Assembly: GCA_949357655.1 (NCBI GenBank) | Contig: CASHTG010000005.1 | Span: forward strand, 248,001-312,000 | From: Parascedosporium putredinis | Taxonomy: Eukaryota > Ascomycota > Sordariomycetes > Microascales > Microascaceae | Length of the DNA: 64,000 bases | Reading direction: 5' to 3' | Shown: positions 24,015-35,197 of the stretch, piece after piece | Layout of the letters: each line of letters opens with the position of its first letter | How positions within the stretch are numbered: the stretch's first letter is position 1 | Made by a program: the position numbers and the translations under genes | The notes under the pieces: generated by a model | Seen by the model: only the letters and a program-made list of their open reading frames with translations | Told to the model about the DNA's origin: nothing | The model's database searches: none

Positions 24015-25710
24015 TATTTAGGAATTTTCTACCCAGAGGTAAAATAAAGAATGTCGCTTTCATCACCATCCAATGGCAAACTAGAATTCCGATGAGTGGC
24101 AAGTGGCACCCGTCTGGGTGGGCAAGCGTGAACATCGACACTCGACACGGCGAAGTACTTGGACGCCCACGACCGCCGCTCTCATCCCGCCGCTCAGACA
24201 GCCGGGGACGAGCACCTGGCCAGCCAGCTAGGAGTGAAGAGTCTTTACCAAGGGCTGGCCCTCTAGAACCCTCTCCAATCGATCTATCTCTCGATACCCC
24301 ATCCCGCTTTGCGCTTCTGCAGGGCTTCCAATAGCCCCCCGCCGCCCCGCCCACCTCATCAAGCGTAGCCCCGAACATCGGGGCAAATCCCACCGCTTTC
24401 CGCGTCTTGCCTCTGCTTCCCCTCTCTAACCCCCTTCCCCTCGCATCACCCGCAGCGGGGTGAGGCGAGCAACGAAAGCTCTCAACAGAACAGGGTCAAT
24501 GGAGGGGTGCTTGGGGTGGTCGGTCTCAAGAAATAGCAAAAGTCTTGATTCGTGGGAGCAGCTCATTTGTGGGCAGCCATGATGCGGGGTGTTTCGCTCC
24601 CTCTCTTTCGCCGTCTCCCTTTTTTTCTTTTTGAGGGGGTTCTGAGAGGGATAGATAGGTTGACCCTTGAAGCACTTACTCAACGCGTGCGCCCGCGAGG
24701 ACACACAACCCCAGGCACATGAGTCGCGAATGGGAAATCCAAGCCAACCCCTCGTGAGATCATTACATTTACCCGGATTCGAAAGGCCCCCGTTCCCGTT
24801 CAACTACTGTACCAGGGACGAGGAAGCTCGCCTCTCCAGTTTCAATAAAAAGCCCCGAATAACCAGCGGAGTCCCCGACTCGGCGGGCTGTCCGCTAATC
24901 AAACAAAAATCCGGCCTTCTGTTAGGGGCTCGTTTGGAAGGGGCCGGATTCAACTGCTGCCTTGTCCTCGGTCCTCTTCATGCAGCCCCGGAGTATTATT
25001 CATAGAGTTCTTACCTCTCCAGCCAGGTAAAAGGGGGGATGGAAGAGGGGAGGTTTCTAAACATCTTCTTTCTCTGGATTTGGTGGAGAACAGATCCGCT
25101 TCGAATTGACTTTTTTTCGACTCCTTGCCCCTTTTTCATACTCGCGCTTTTCGTCTTTGAGCTAATTCTCTCCCTCCCCCTTTCCCCAAGTGTCAAAATT
25201 CTAGAACGGCAGTCAGCCTTTTAGAAACGCGAGGGAGAAAAAGAGGCACCCTGAGATGAGATTGGTGGCGTGAACCTTTTTCCATATCTCGGCGCCAAAG
25301 GCGGCTGGCTACCTCACAAGACAGCAGAGCTGCCAGAAGGCGAGGGGGAAGGGGGGCACCCTGATCCTAGCAATAAAAGATAATAATAGCAGTAATAAAT
25401 AAAGCCAATGGGCCGGGAGAGAAGGTGTGGGCGGGGAAGGGGTACAATCGATAGATGAGGCAAATGGCTGGCGAGCGCAAAGCATCGCTCTCATTTATCG
25501 GTTGTTGGAAATTGAAACCTTGAAGGCGACGCCAAAAGGGAACAATGGAGAACAAGAGATCTAGACACAATCTCAGTCAGTCACACGTGCCGGTCTAATG
25601 ATATTGCTTGTAAATAGTCGATTGCTTGATTGCTGGTCCGTTTCCCAACTCTCCCCCATTTACTGAGCCAACCAATTCCGATCCAAGCTCTCATTTTTGT
25701 TATTTCTTCC

Positions 25711-25730
25711 TTTTTTTTTTTTTTTTTTTT
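25711..25730. repeat. Poly-T tract of 20
   Basis: Mononucleotide run of 20 T in the 3' flank of the RPC2 gene. Length uncertain because homopolymers are unreliable in this sequence. Confidence 0.9.
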
Positions 25731-26392
25731 AGGGTTCTTCCCTCGTGTCCCTCTTCTTAAGTTGAACACAACACGACGGCGATGACGTCGAAGGGGGTGC
25801 GTCTACCAAGGGTTAAGAAAAAGGCTGCTCTGTCTTGCCTGCTCCGACATGACACGTGTGAGACAACTCTCTCCGGTCGAGAAATCTACGACTGAGGGGA
25901 TCTAGATCCGATCTCATCGAGTTTGCCGAGGCCGACTTTTGGAAAAAGAAAAACAAGTAAAACATGGGTAGGCGGGGGTCGATGTATTCACGGATGCCTT
26001 TTTATAGATGCTCGGATACAGAAAGAGAGAGCCTTCCCCGTCTCGCTTTCTGGGTCCTTGGTACGTAGATAGCGAACGAGCAAGATGTAAGAAAGAGAAA
26101 ACCAAAAACTCCATTAAATCATAAACATCATTCCTCTATGCTATGCGAAAAAAACAGGAGTGAAAAAGGATCAAAAGATGAAAAACCTTTCCACCACATC
26201 CTTCCCCAAAGAATACATACAAAAATGTTCTACAGCAAGCCAAGCCATGCTCCGAGATGCGAAGAAGAAGAAAAAGGACGACGAAACCAAAGAGGACGTT
26301 CGGTAGAGAGAAAAATTGACACTGTTGTCGTAAAAAGACCACCGCCCCTACGCGTCTCATCGCCCCCTCCTCCATCTCTCTTGTCCCGCCCC

Positions 26393-29300
26393 TTATTTTA
26401 CAGGATGCGGGAACTCATCCTCGAGCTTAAGCCTCACACCGACATTCATACTGATGAGCTCCTGCACCAGCAACTTGGCGGCGTAGGGCATCGTCATCTG
26501 CGTGACGTTGGAGGTGCTCTTGCACGTGTGGCAGTAGCTCTTGTAGCCAAAGAGACCGCACTGCTCGCAGATATCGATGTCGACGGCGTCTGACGAGATC
26601 ATCAGACGCTCGAGGAGGAGCTGCGAGGCGCCGTAGGCGATGAGGCAGTCGCGCTCCATCTCGCCGAGACGGAGCCCTCCGTCGCGGGAACGACCTTCGG
26701 TGGGCTGGCGGGTGAGGATGGCGCGGGGCCCGCGGGCGCGCGAGTGCATCTTGTCCTGGACCATGTGCTTGAGGCGCTGGTAGTAGATGGGCCCGTTGAA
26801 GACGTAGGCCTCGAGGGGCTCGCCCGTGATACCCGAGGTGAAGTAGTCTTTACCCTCCCACGAGAAGCCGTGGTCGATGAGGACCTGGCTCATCTGCTCG
26901 AGGGGTGCGATCGGAACGCGTCGCCGTAGCCGTAGTCCTTGCGCCCATCGAGCACCGACGCCTTGCCCGTGAGGCACTCGAGCAGTTTACCGACCGTCAT
27001 ACGCGAGGGGAAACCGTGGGGGTTCATGATGATGTCGGGCACGAGCCCCTCGTCCGAGAAGGGCAGGTCTACTTGATCGACGATGATGCCAACCACACCC
27101 TTTTGCCCGTGGCGGGACGAGAACTTGTCCCCGAGCTCGGGCCGCCTGGTCTGCCGGGTCTGGACTTTGATCACCGTCGTCTCCTTTTCCGTATGCGACA
27201 GCATAACCTTGTCAATGTAGGCCGGGTCCGGGATTTTGTAGTTGATGGACGAGTCGCGGAACTCGCTCGGGCCCCGATCGAGACCGATGCCCGTCGTGGC
27301 CAGGTCGATGGGCGTCCGCTTCATGATCATGGTCTCGCCGGCGCTGATGCGGTACCCGACGGTGGCGAGGCCGTCCTCGTCGAGAGCGTTGTACTTGCCC
27401 TCGCGCCCGGAGGCGGCCCCGCCATCCGAGGGTGGCCGCCCTAACTGTTCGCGGCGGCCGTTGGGGTACTTTTGCAACTCCGTCGTGTACTTGCGAAAGA
27501 CCTGGCAGCGGCCGAATCCGCGGTCGCACGAGGCCTTGTTCAGGACAAGAGCGTCCTCGATATCGTAGCCCGAGTAGGACATGACGACGACGGTGGCGTT
27601 CTGCCCGGCCGGCAGCTTATCGTAATGAATCAACTCTATCGTCTTGCTGATTACCATGGGCCGCTGGGGGTAGACGAGGGTGTATAGTAGGGTGTCGATC
27701 CTGTTGAACTGGTTATACGCAATGGCGCCAATCGCTTGTTTGCCCATAGCGCACTGATACGTGTTTCGGGGAGACTGGTTGTGGTGAGGGAAGGGGATGA
27801 GGCCGGCGACGGCGCCGAGGATGGTGAAGGGCTCGATCTCGATGTGCGTGTGCGCCTTGGTGATGTCCGATTCTTCAATGGCCACGAGCGAGTCGTTGAG
27901 CTCGTTGACGTCGAGGTACTCAACCACGCCGTTCTTGAGGAAGTCGTCAAAGGCGACCTTGCCGAGCTGCAGCAGGCGGAGGTGCTCGGGCTTCAGCCGC
28001 TGCTGCTTCTTGCTGACGATGATGAAGGGCCGGCAGATGCGCCCTTCGTCCGTGGCGATGTGGACGGCGTTGTAGTGGGAGTTTGTGTGGATGCTCACGA
28101 ACGGGGAGAGGGCGCCCTTGCGCCGCAGCCGCCGCAGCCGCGCGGTGACGGTGTTGGGAGTCTTGGTGGTGGCGATGGGCGTACCGTTAAGGTGAATGAC
28201 GTGGGTCTTGTCGTGAAGGTCCTGGCCGCCGATGGTCTTGAGGGAGTCGACGTCGTCGTCCATGAAGATGCCCTCGATCACGGGCTCCTCGTCGTCGTTG
28301 GTCGTGATGTGCGTCATGAGGGCGAGGTTCTTGACGAGACCGCAGGCTTCACCTTCGGGCGTGTCCGAAGTACAAAGCATACCCCATTGGGAGGGCTGCA
28401 ACGCACGAGGACCACTGACTTTTCTCGTCTTCTCAAACTGACTGCTGATACGAGTCATCATGCCGAGGGCGGCGATGTAACTAAGACGGCTGAGCACGTG
28501 GGTTACGCCGACCCTGTTCATGTTGAAACGCTTCACCGTCCAGTTGCCCGTCTGAATGGCCCTGTTGAGGCCCTGTCCAATGGTGTTGGCGTGGTTGCGA
28601 ATCATATTCGCCGGGTCCAACGCCACGGCCTGGTTGTTCTTCTTGAGGAACTTATCAATGTTGAGCTTGACCTCGCTCGTGAACTTTTGAACAAGTCCTC
28701 GAAGAGCAGCGTCAACATCTGGCCCGCGAGTTCGAGTCGCTTGTTTCCCACGAAATCCCTGTCATCCACAAGTTTCGGGTCCCGGGCGGCGAGAAGCACG
28801 CGGCGGGCCATCAGGGCCAGGTAGATGGCCTTTGTGTTGGACTCGAGGCCGTCGATGGGCACGTGGGCGACCACCAGGTTGGCGAGCACGTCCAGGGCTT
28901 CCTCGGCGTGGTTTCTCCGGGGCTGCCCTCCAAACTGACCCCTCCTGGAGCCCATCTTGACCTTGGTGCCAATGTATTCGAGGGCATCCTGCTGGCTGAT
29001 GATGCCTGCCTTGGCAGCCTCCTCAAAGTTAACGAGGAAGTCGTCCTGCAACTTGGAGTTGGAGCCGGCGACGAGGTTCACGATGTCCGCATCGGGCAAG
29101 CCGCTAAGGGCCTTGAGCACGATGATGATGGGGACATCCTCTACCAGGACGTTGTGGGTGAGGTAAATGCGGTCCTTCTTAAGGCGGACATAGGTCTTGG
29201 ACTTTCGCTCGTGGGTCGAACTGGTGACGGAGGCCTGGATCACGTGGTTCTTGTCGTCGACTTCGACAATGACTCGGTTCTTGCTCAGCTGCTCCTGAAT

Positions 29301-29963
29301 CAGGATGACCTTTTCGGTGCCGCCGATGATGAAGTAGCCGCCGGGGTCGAGGGGGCACTCGTTCATGGCCTCCATCTGGGCGTTGTTGGCGCCGGCGAGG
29401 CGGCACTTGGAGCTCTTGAGCATGATGGGCATGCGGCCGAGCGGCACATCCTTCTTGATGACGCGGGTCTTGTCGCGGATGTAGGCAATGTCGACAACCA
29501 TGGGCGCGGCGTAGGTCATGTCGCGGAGACGACACTCCATGGGGTGATTTCATTGTCGCATCGGTAATCGACAAAGTCGACTCGCTTCGGGGTCAGGACT
29601 CGGATGTCTGTGAACCTGCGCAACCGAGGAATGTTAGATTGGTCACATAGAATGAAGGGGCGCGCAAAAGGATATAGGGGACCCTTTTCGGCTTTTTCTT
29701 TCCAAACGGGTAAAAACGTACTCTAGAAGAAACCTGCTTTCCACATCGCTCTTGATCCTCGAGTTGGCGCGCACAATATCCTTAATCCCCTGCTCGACAA
29801 AGAAGTTGTACGAATCAATATGCTGCTTGACCAAACCCTTGACCTTGAGGAAGGCGGGGAGCAGCTGAAACTTGTCCTCCTTGGTAGAGATGGGATCGGT
29901 GAGGCTCTTGCCGTTGTAGAACGGCTCGAGGAGAGCCTCGAACCCGTCGTCAATCACTTTCAT
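26393..29963 (-). CDS. rpc2: DNA-directed RNA polymerase III second-largest subunit
   Basis: Catalytic beta-like subunit of the nuclear enzyme that makes tRNAs, 5S rRNA and U6. It is the Pol III and not the Pol II paralogue: the start (FEALLEPFYNGKSLTDPI, LLPAFLKVKGLVKQHIDSYN) follows yeast Ret1/Rpc128, and the length after repair (about 1155 residues) equals Ret1 (1149). Visible motifs: TPMECRLRDMTYAAP, CPLDPGGYFIIGGTEKVILI, SQFEKTRKVSGPRALQPSQ, DTPEGEACGLVKNLALM, MSYSGYDIEDALVLNK, GDKFSSRHGQKGVVGI, TRQPTEGRSRDGGLRLGEME, and the C-terminal zinc site CEQCGLFGYKSYCHTCKS. Exons: 29963-29722 and 29615-26393, intron GTACGT...GCAG. Three one-base deletions break the frame: GGGG at 29541-29544, TTTT at 28685-28688, GGGG at 26902-26905 (plus-strand bases). 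The 29963 ATG may be internal to a slightly longer N-terminus (see 30337-30343). Confidence 0.96.
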
Positions 29964-30472
29964 AACGTCGTGGTTCGGTGCTCATGCATGCTTATTTTCT
30001 ATCCTTGGTTGAATTATTATTGCGCGATTTCCGGAACCGGCGCTTGTCCGTAGAGCAGGGAGGCAAGCAAAAGGCGAAGGGCGAGACCGTCGTGAGAAGT
30101 GGCTCGGGTTTGGGGAAATTTTGGGATTATGACACAGCTCTCGGGATTTGGGGTGAGGGAAGGTGGGACACACGCAAAAATCATGGATTCTGCCGCCCCC
30201 GCTATTTGAAAAATCCCCAGCGCCGTAATATTAGGCAGGCGGTGACGTCCATAAATCGTGGTGGGAGCAAGAGCATTCGCCAATGAGATAATCACATTTG
30301 AAGCATTTCCTAACGGATTCCGATTCCTTGACTTACATCCCATACATACACAATGTTGCCTCACAAAAGTGCTAAGGGAATATAGATCCCTTTTGATAGC
30401 ATCCATACAATTAACCCAAATTTCCCTACATTTCTCTTTATCGTAAAACTCGTACTTCTCGTGCCTCCCCCA
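29964..30472. other. Spacer between RPC2 and the membrane-protein gene
   Basis: About 510 bases between the RPC2 ATG and the end of the upstream minus-strand gene. It should hold the RPC2 promoter and leader. The frame upstream of the RPC2 ATG reads APNHDV back to a stop, with a possible 3' splice site (CATGAG, AG at 29982-29981), which suggests an intron here. Confidence 0.5.
30337..30343 (-). other. Possible 7-base first coding exon of RPC2
   Basis: On the minus strand ATGGGAT is followed directly by GTAAGT, a strong donor. Spliced to the acceptor ending at 29981 it gives MGSPNHDVMKVIDDGF, in phase with the RPC2 exon and supplying the missing N-terminal residues. The resulting intron is about 356 bases, long for this organism. 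This is inference from phase and splice signals only. Confidence 0.3.
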
Positions 30473-32380
30473 TCATTCCTTCCGCGCCACAATCGCAAAC
30501 CGCCCATCCTGCCCCGCCGCAGGAACCACCTCCAACACCGCATCCTCCTCCTCCCCACCACCAGCACGCAGAACCCCAAATCCTCGGCTCTTCAACGACC
30601 CAGCACGACCCTTGAGGCTACCAGCGTCTCCGCGCAGGATACCCCCTCCCCACCCGTCCCGCCCGTCGCGCCCCGGAGCGCCGCGCCCACGAGCCAAGCC
30701 GGGTCCGTAAAGTCGAGGGCAGGCAGACCCCTCCAGTTCCTCGTCGCAACGGCCTCCACCGCAACAGCGAGGACGATGAGCCCGTTGAGGACGCAGGCGG
30801 CGACGACGTAGCCCAGCTTGCCGAGCACAAACGTGCGCCGCGTCAGCTCCGCCGTCGACAGCTCCGACACCTTGCCGACCATGACCTGGGCGGCGCCGTA
30901 GCCCGACAAGATGGCGTCCAGCATGGCCGTCAGCGCGTTCTCGACGCCGCGCAGGCGGATGTCGTCTTCGCCGTCGATGCGGAGGGCGGCTTCCTCGGCG
31001 GCGCGGTCCAGGCCCACGCTCTCGCTGGCGGCGAGCATCATGTTGAGCGCCGCGACGTTGGCGCGAAAGACCTCGCCGAGCGCGGACTGCGCGGCGCCGC
31101 CCGCCGCTAGGCCGCTGGACACGATTTCGAGCTGCCGCATGGCGGTCCGCGGAACGGTGTTGTCCGGGTCGGCGCCGTTCATGTCGCCGAGGAAGGTGAC
31201 GCTAATCTGGTGCGCCTCTTCGTTGACGGACACTTGGAACATGCCAAACTTGAAGTGGACTTGGCACTGGATCTTGTCGAGGTCCTCGTAGTTGTCGCCC
31301 GCCGCGATGGCCAGGTACGTTCGCGGAGAGTCCTCGTCGTGCGCGACGCCAAGGGCCACGGTATTCTTGGAGTCGGGCGCAAAGTGTTCGGCCTGGTTGG
31401 GTTTCCCGCTCGTGCTGTCCGGGAGGAAACCCCCGATGGTAATGATGCCCTGGGATGATCCCCTATCCGCGGTGATGGTAAAGTCAGACGTCTGGTTGTA
31501 GGTGCAGTTGACGGTAGTTTCGTAGCCCATCTCGGTGAATCGGTAGGAAAGGACGGAAAGCGAGGATAAGTCCTGGGCCCCGATGCCGACGGACGAAGCT
31601 ATGCCGTACGAGCGCCCTAGGACTCGGTATGGGGTATCGTCGAGACGGGGCAAGGCGCGGACGGAACCGGCGGGGGACGTGGCGGAGGCGGCGATGTCGG
31701 CGATGCGGGCACGGTGCCTCGTGCCCACGAGGTACGAAAAGTACCCTTCGGAAGTGAACAGCTCTAGGCCGGCCGAGTCAGACCCGGCCGGATATTCCTT
31801 GACGCGGGAGAGGTCTCGGAACGAGGGGATAAGCACGGCAGTCTCCTTGAGGTGGGCGTAATCGGGGGCCGGCGTCAGGAGCCCACCCACAGCGCCGAAG
31901 AGACGAAGCCGAGCAGGGACACGAGGAGAATAGGGATAAAGTACCAGGTACGAATGTCGCGCGGGACCCGAGGGATCGCGAGGTAGGTGCGGTGGCGGAG
32001 GGCAGCGGCCGTCAAGGGCTTGCCGCTAAACAGGGCCAGGCTCGCCCGGCGGCGGATCAAAGCCGTGACGGCCCAGACGTGGATGGCGCCCAGCAGCGCC
32101 GACATGATGTAGATGAGCACCTGCACGGCCACCTGGTTGTCCTCAATAAAGTAAAGGTGTCCGAGTTGCCTCGGACGGCCGCGTCCTTGGCCTGCGCGAC
32201 GAGCAGGGCGATGTTGAGGCCCGTGGGGATGGCGAGAAAGGTGAAGACGGACCACTTGGACCACGGTTGCATTGCGTACGCGCGGTGTATCGATCTGCGG
32301 GAGGCTCTGGTTGTGGATGCCGTGTCCTGGACCTCGGGGTCCGTCGTCGGGACGGCGGAAAAGTGGGAGGGGGACGACAT
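30473..32380 (-). CDS. Predicted four-helix membrane protein, unknown function
   Basis: No family recognised. A short cytosol-like N-terminus (MSSPSHFSAVPTTDPE) leads to three hydrophobic segments: WSVFTFLAIPTGLNIALLVA, VLIYIMSALLGAIHVWAVTA and FIPILLVSLLGFVSSALWVG. A region of about 350 polar residues with potential N-glycosylation sites (CTYNQTSDF) follows, then a fourth segment (GYVVAACVLNGLIVLAVAV) and a basic tail ending RFAIVARKE. The layout suggests a surface or endomembrane protein with a large lumenal or external domain. The ATG at 32380 is the only reasonable start. Three deletions are needed: AAA at 32153-32155, CCC at 31882-31884 and CCCCC at 30642-30646 (plus strand). Without the last, the frame stops at 30592. 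About 636 residues, no intron seen. Confidence 0.8.
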
Positions 32381-33664
32381 TTGGTGATGGTGATGATTGT
32401 GTGAGAAGAATGGAAAAGAGAGGACTTGGAAACAGAGTTCAGGAGAGGGTTTGAATCATGCCCTTTGCCTGCTGCTTCCTTTCTTCGCTAGTGTATCCCG
32501 TGTGAGGTATGTGAGAGATGTTGGCTGAACCATTCATCCCCCTGTTCCGCTGTCCTGAGGGACGAGGGGTTTTTATACACACGAGCTTTGTTTACGGATG
32601 GACCTCCTCAACGCCAAAAGATACACAAGATACATCTCTCGATATTCTCCGAGACGGATGACAACCGATGGTTCGATACGAAAGCTCGGGTCCGTGAAAT
32701 CCTTTCCGTCCTCGGCTTCTACGTGTGCCTCAAGGCGGCCTCGTCGTCGTGGAAACAAGCTCAAGATGGCTGCACGAGAACAGAGGAGAGAACGCACGCC
32801 AAGAAGGAAGCATGTTTGATAGTTTCGACCAGAGAGGGACAAATCAGGGCCCCGACGAAATCCCTCCCCTAGCTAGGAGAACGTCCAGGTATTGGTCGGT
32901 GACCCGTTGTTTGACCTGGACGCACCTGAGCGGTTGCCTACCCTCTCACTGTTTCTCCATCACATCACGGTTATTGGGCCCGTTCTTCATGCATCTCTGG
33001 GCCTAATAGCATTTCGCCCCCGCACGCTCGGGATGGCAGATTCGCGAGGCATCCTCGTGTGAAATTTCTAGCGTATGTCGGCCATTTTTTCCCATGGCCC
33101 CCTGGGATCCAGTCTCTGTTCGCACGACAACCGGGGGAGAGGGGAAACCTTGGTGCGCTCTGAGCGAATCAAGTGTTTGACAGGCATGAAAAAGGGCGGG
33201 CAAAGGTGAGGGTGTCGGCATGTTGATTATCTGCACGTTGGCTCACGTTTGTTTTTGGTGACAAGGCAGAACGGGTAGAGTGTTAGTATTGGCTCCCGGA
33301 CGACAAGGCAGAATCCCTCTCCCACCACATCGGCCGGCCGGTCTTGGCGTGGCACTATCCAAGGGCAGGCAAGTGTCAATTTGAAAGAATCAACGAGGTG
33401 ATGTGACAAAATGTTGTTGTCAATATGATAATTGATTTCTTGAATTTTTGGTGTTTTTGATTTTCGAAATGATAACGAGGAGCGCCAAGCTGTGAATATG
33501 CCAAACCCACGCCTCGTATGACACTGCCCCATGCTCCCAAGAATGAACAAGAAAACGTAAACAGTAAACAAGACAGAGAAAAAAAAAAGGCTTTGAGTTT
33601 CTCCTCCATAGGTCCCATTCATCATTCATCGTGTCATAACCCAAAAGAAAAAAATAGACAGGTC
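32381..33664. other. Spacer between the membrane-protein gene and the Rad51 paralogue
   Basis: This 1.3 kb should hold the promoter of the membrane-protein gene (right of its ATG) and the 3' end of the Rad51 paralogue. Minus-strand T-rich sequence at 33380-33660 fits a 3' untranslated region. No coding region or RNA gene is supported. Confidence 0.55.
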
Positions 33665-35197
33665 TCACGCATGCACATCCTCGCCATCCCCTCCGGCGCG
33701 TCCTCCAACCCCTTCAACCCCCATATTCACCTCATACCGCACCGCCCCATCCAACCCTTGCCCCGACGCCGGCGCATGCGGCGCAAACACAACCTTCATC
33801 CACCTCTTCCACCCCGTCTGCGTCGGCAAAAACCTCTCGCCGTCCTCCTCCTCCCCCTCGCCCGCTGGGCCCACGCCGTAGACGGGTTTCCGGAACAGCG
33901 CGATGCGGCACGCAATCTGCGTCGACCACACGAGCCCGAGGCTCGGCGTCTTGAGCACGTAGTCGGCGTACGGGTCGTCGCCCCAGCCCGTGAACCACCG
34001 CTGCTGGTGGTCGAGCAGGAGGGCCGGCGGGGCCGGGGCTGGGATGGCGTCGGCGGAGGGGGATGTATTGCGCATCAGCGGCGGCGGCCTCGTCTTCTTC
34101 GTCTTCTTGGGTGGTGGTAAAGGTTACGCGCCTCGTGCGCGACGCGAGGGGCTCTCCTGCGTTAAGCCGCCGAAAGCGCTACTGCTAGGCGGGCCCGCGG
34201 GTGTCGCAGAGGAAAACAGTAAAGGCAGAGCCGGCGGCGGCGAGAAACGGTCAGCGACCTGATTCGCTACGACAATGGCAAGATTATACTTGCGCGCCAG
34301 CTCCCGTAGATGCGCGCCCAAGCGCACAAGCTCATTCCCCTCGCACCCATATTGAAGCCACGCGACGACGACGACGACGACGCGCCGCCGCCGCCGCCGG
34401 CGCTCAAACTCGGCGCGGTAATTGGCAGCCACGGAATCGAGCACGACGAGCCCGACACCCCGCCGCTCCACCTCGACGGGGACCTGAAACTGCAAGATAT
34501 GGTCCTGCGACTCCAAGTCCGCCGTCACCGTGCTGAGGATGTTGTCCAGCGTCGGGCGGTCGTCCGCGTCCACGGCGGCGAGGAGCGGGTTAGCCGCGAG
34601 CATCTGGGCCAGGCGGCGCGTCGACAGGGGGATTCGGTGGAGATGTACAGCGCGGAGCGGCCGAGACCCGCGGGGGCGGTAGCTGGACGGCTAGCAGGAG
34701 AGAGAGGAGGAACTGGGTCTTGCCGGCGCCGCTCTCGCCCGTGATCTCGGTGACGTAGCCGGCGGGGATGCCGCCGCCCAGCGCGGCGTCGAGCGTGTCG
34801 TCGAGGGTGCTGATGGCCGACCACTCGGCGCGCAGCTCGGGTAGTGTTTGTTTCAGCGACGGCTTCTTTTTCTTTTTCTTCTTCTTGTTCTCTGCCCGCG
34901 TCCCATGTGTTGCGGTGGAAGAAGGCACAAGCGTCGGCGGCGGGGTGAGGCGTCCTCCTCTCCACCGGAGCGCCCCGTCCGGCTCGGCAGGACGGACAGA
35001 TCCCTATGCAGCGCGTCGAGCACGGCCGCAGACAGGCGCTTCAGGTCAAGGAGGGGCAGCTTGGTCCGGGTACCGAGGTCGGCGGCGTTGAGGGTGAGCA
35101 AGTCGGTGGTGGTGACGCCGTGGGTGTCGAGGACGTGGAGCAGGCGGGCGAATTGGCCGGCGGGGAAGTCTGGTAGCAGATGGAGGAGGTCCGTCAT
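33665..35197 (-). CDS. rad57: Rad51 paralogue of the Rad57/XRCC3 type
   Basis: Homologous-recombination mediator; Rad57 works with Rad55 to load and stabilise Rad51 on single-stranded DNA in the nucleus. The N-terminus (MTDLLHLLPDFPAGQFAR) is a helical domain of the family. Walker A is GESGAGKTQFLLSLLL, followed after repair by GRSALYISTESPLSTRRLAQ, Walker B as GVGLVVLDSVAANYRAEFE, then NELVRLGAHLRELARKYNLA and VVANQVADRF. The C-terminal part has LGLVWSTQIACRIALFRK and WMKVVFAP. Low-complexity inserts are unusual: a Lys run before the core domain and a Gly5/Ser6 tract right after Walker B. Frame breaks need bridging at GGGG 34942-34945, near 34670, at GGGGG 34627-34631 and on both sides of the CGG/TCG tract (34330-34410), and near 34130. 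No intron. The C-terminal end at 33665 is the least certain point. XRCC3-like is the alternative name. Confidence 0.87.

Larger units (their letters stand above)
17655..26392. other. Gene-poor stretch between the Puf4-like and RPC2 genes
   Basis: Both flanking genes are on the minus strand, so the right part should contain the RPC2 3' end and the left part the promoter and leader of the Puf gene (minus-strand pyrimidine-rich from about 17.7 to 19.3 kb). Between about 19.4 and 25.9 kb I find no splice-consistent coding region, no protein motif on either strand even allowing one-base frame breaks, no tRNA and no long terminal or inverted repeats of a transposon. Short palindromes occur at 21693-21716, 22865-22879 and 23976-24014, and a run of 20 T at 25711-25730. 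Unannotated long non-coding RNAs or very decayed elements cannot be excluded. Confidence 0.5.

Noticed and set aside
27736..28824. Long plus-strand open frame opposite the RPC2 gene
   Set aside because: It is the complement of a GC-biased coding region with low-complexity Val/Asp/Gly translation, a typical shadow frame.
26393..29963. Assignment as RNA polymerase II subunit RPB2
   Set aside because: The N-terminus, length and many blocks follow the Pol III subunit Ret1/Rpc128; the acidic RPB2 start is absent.
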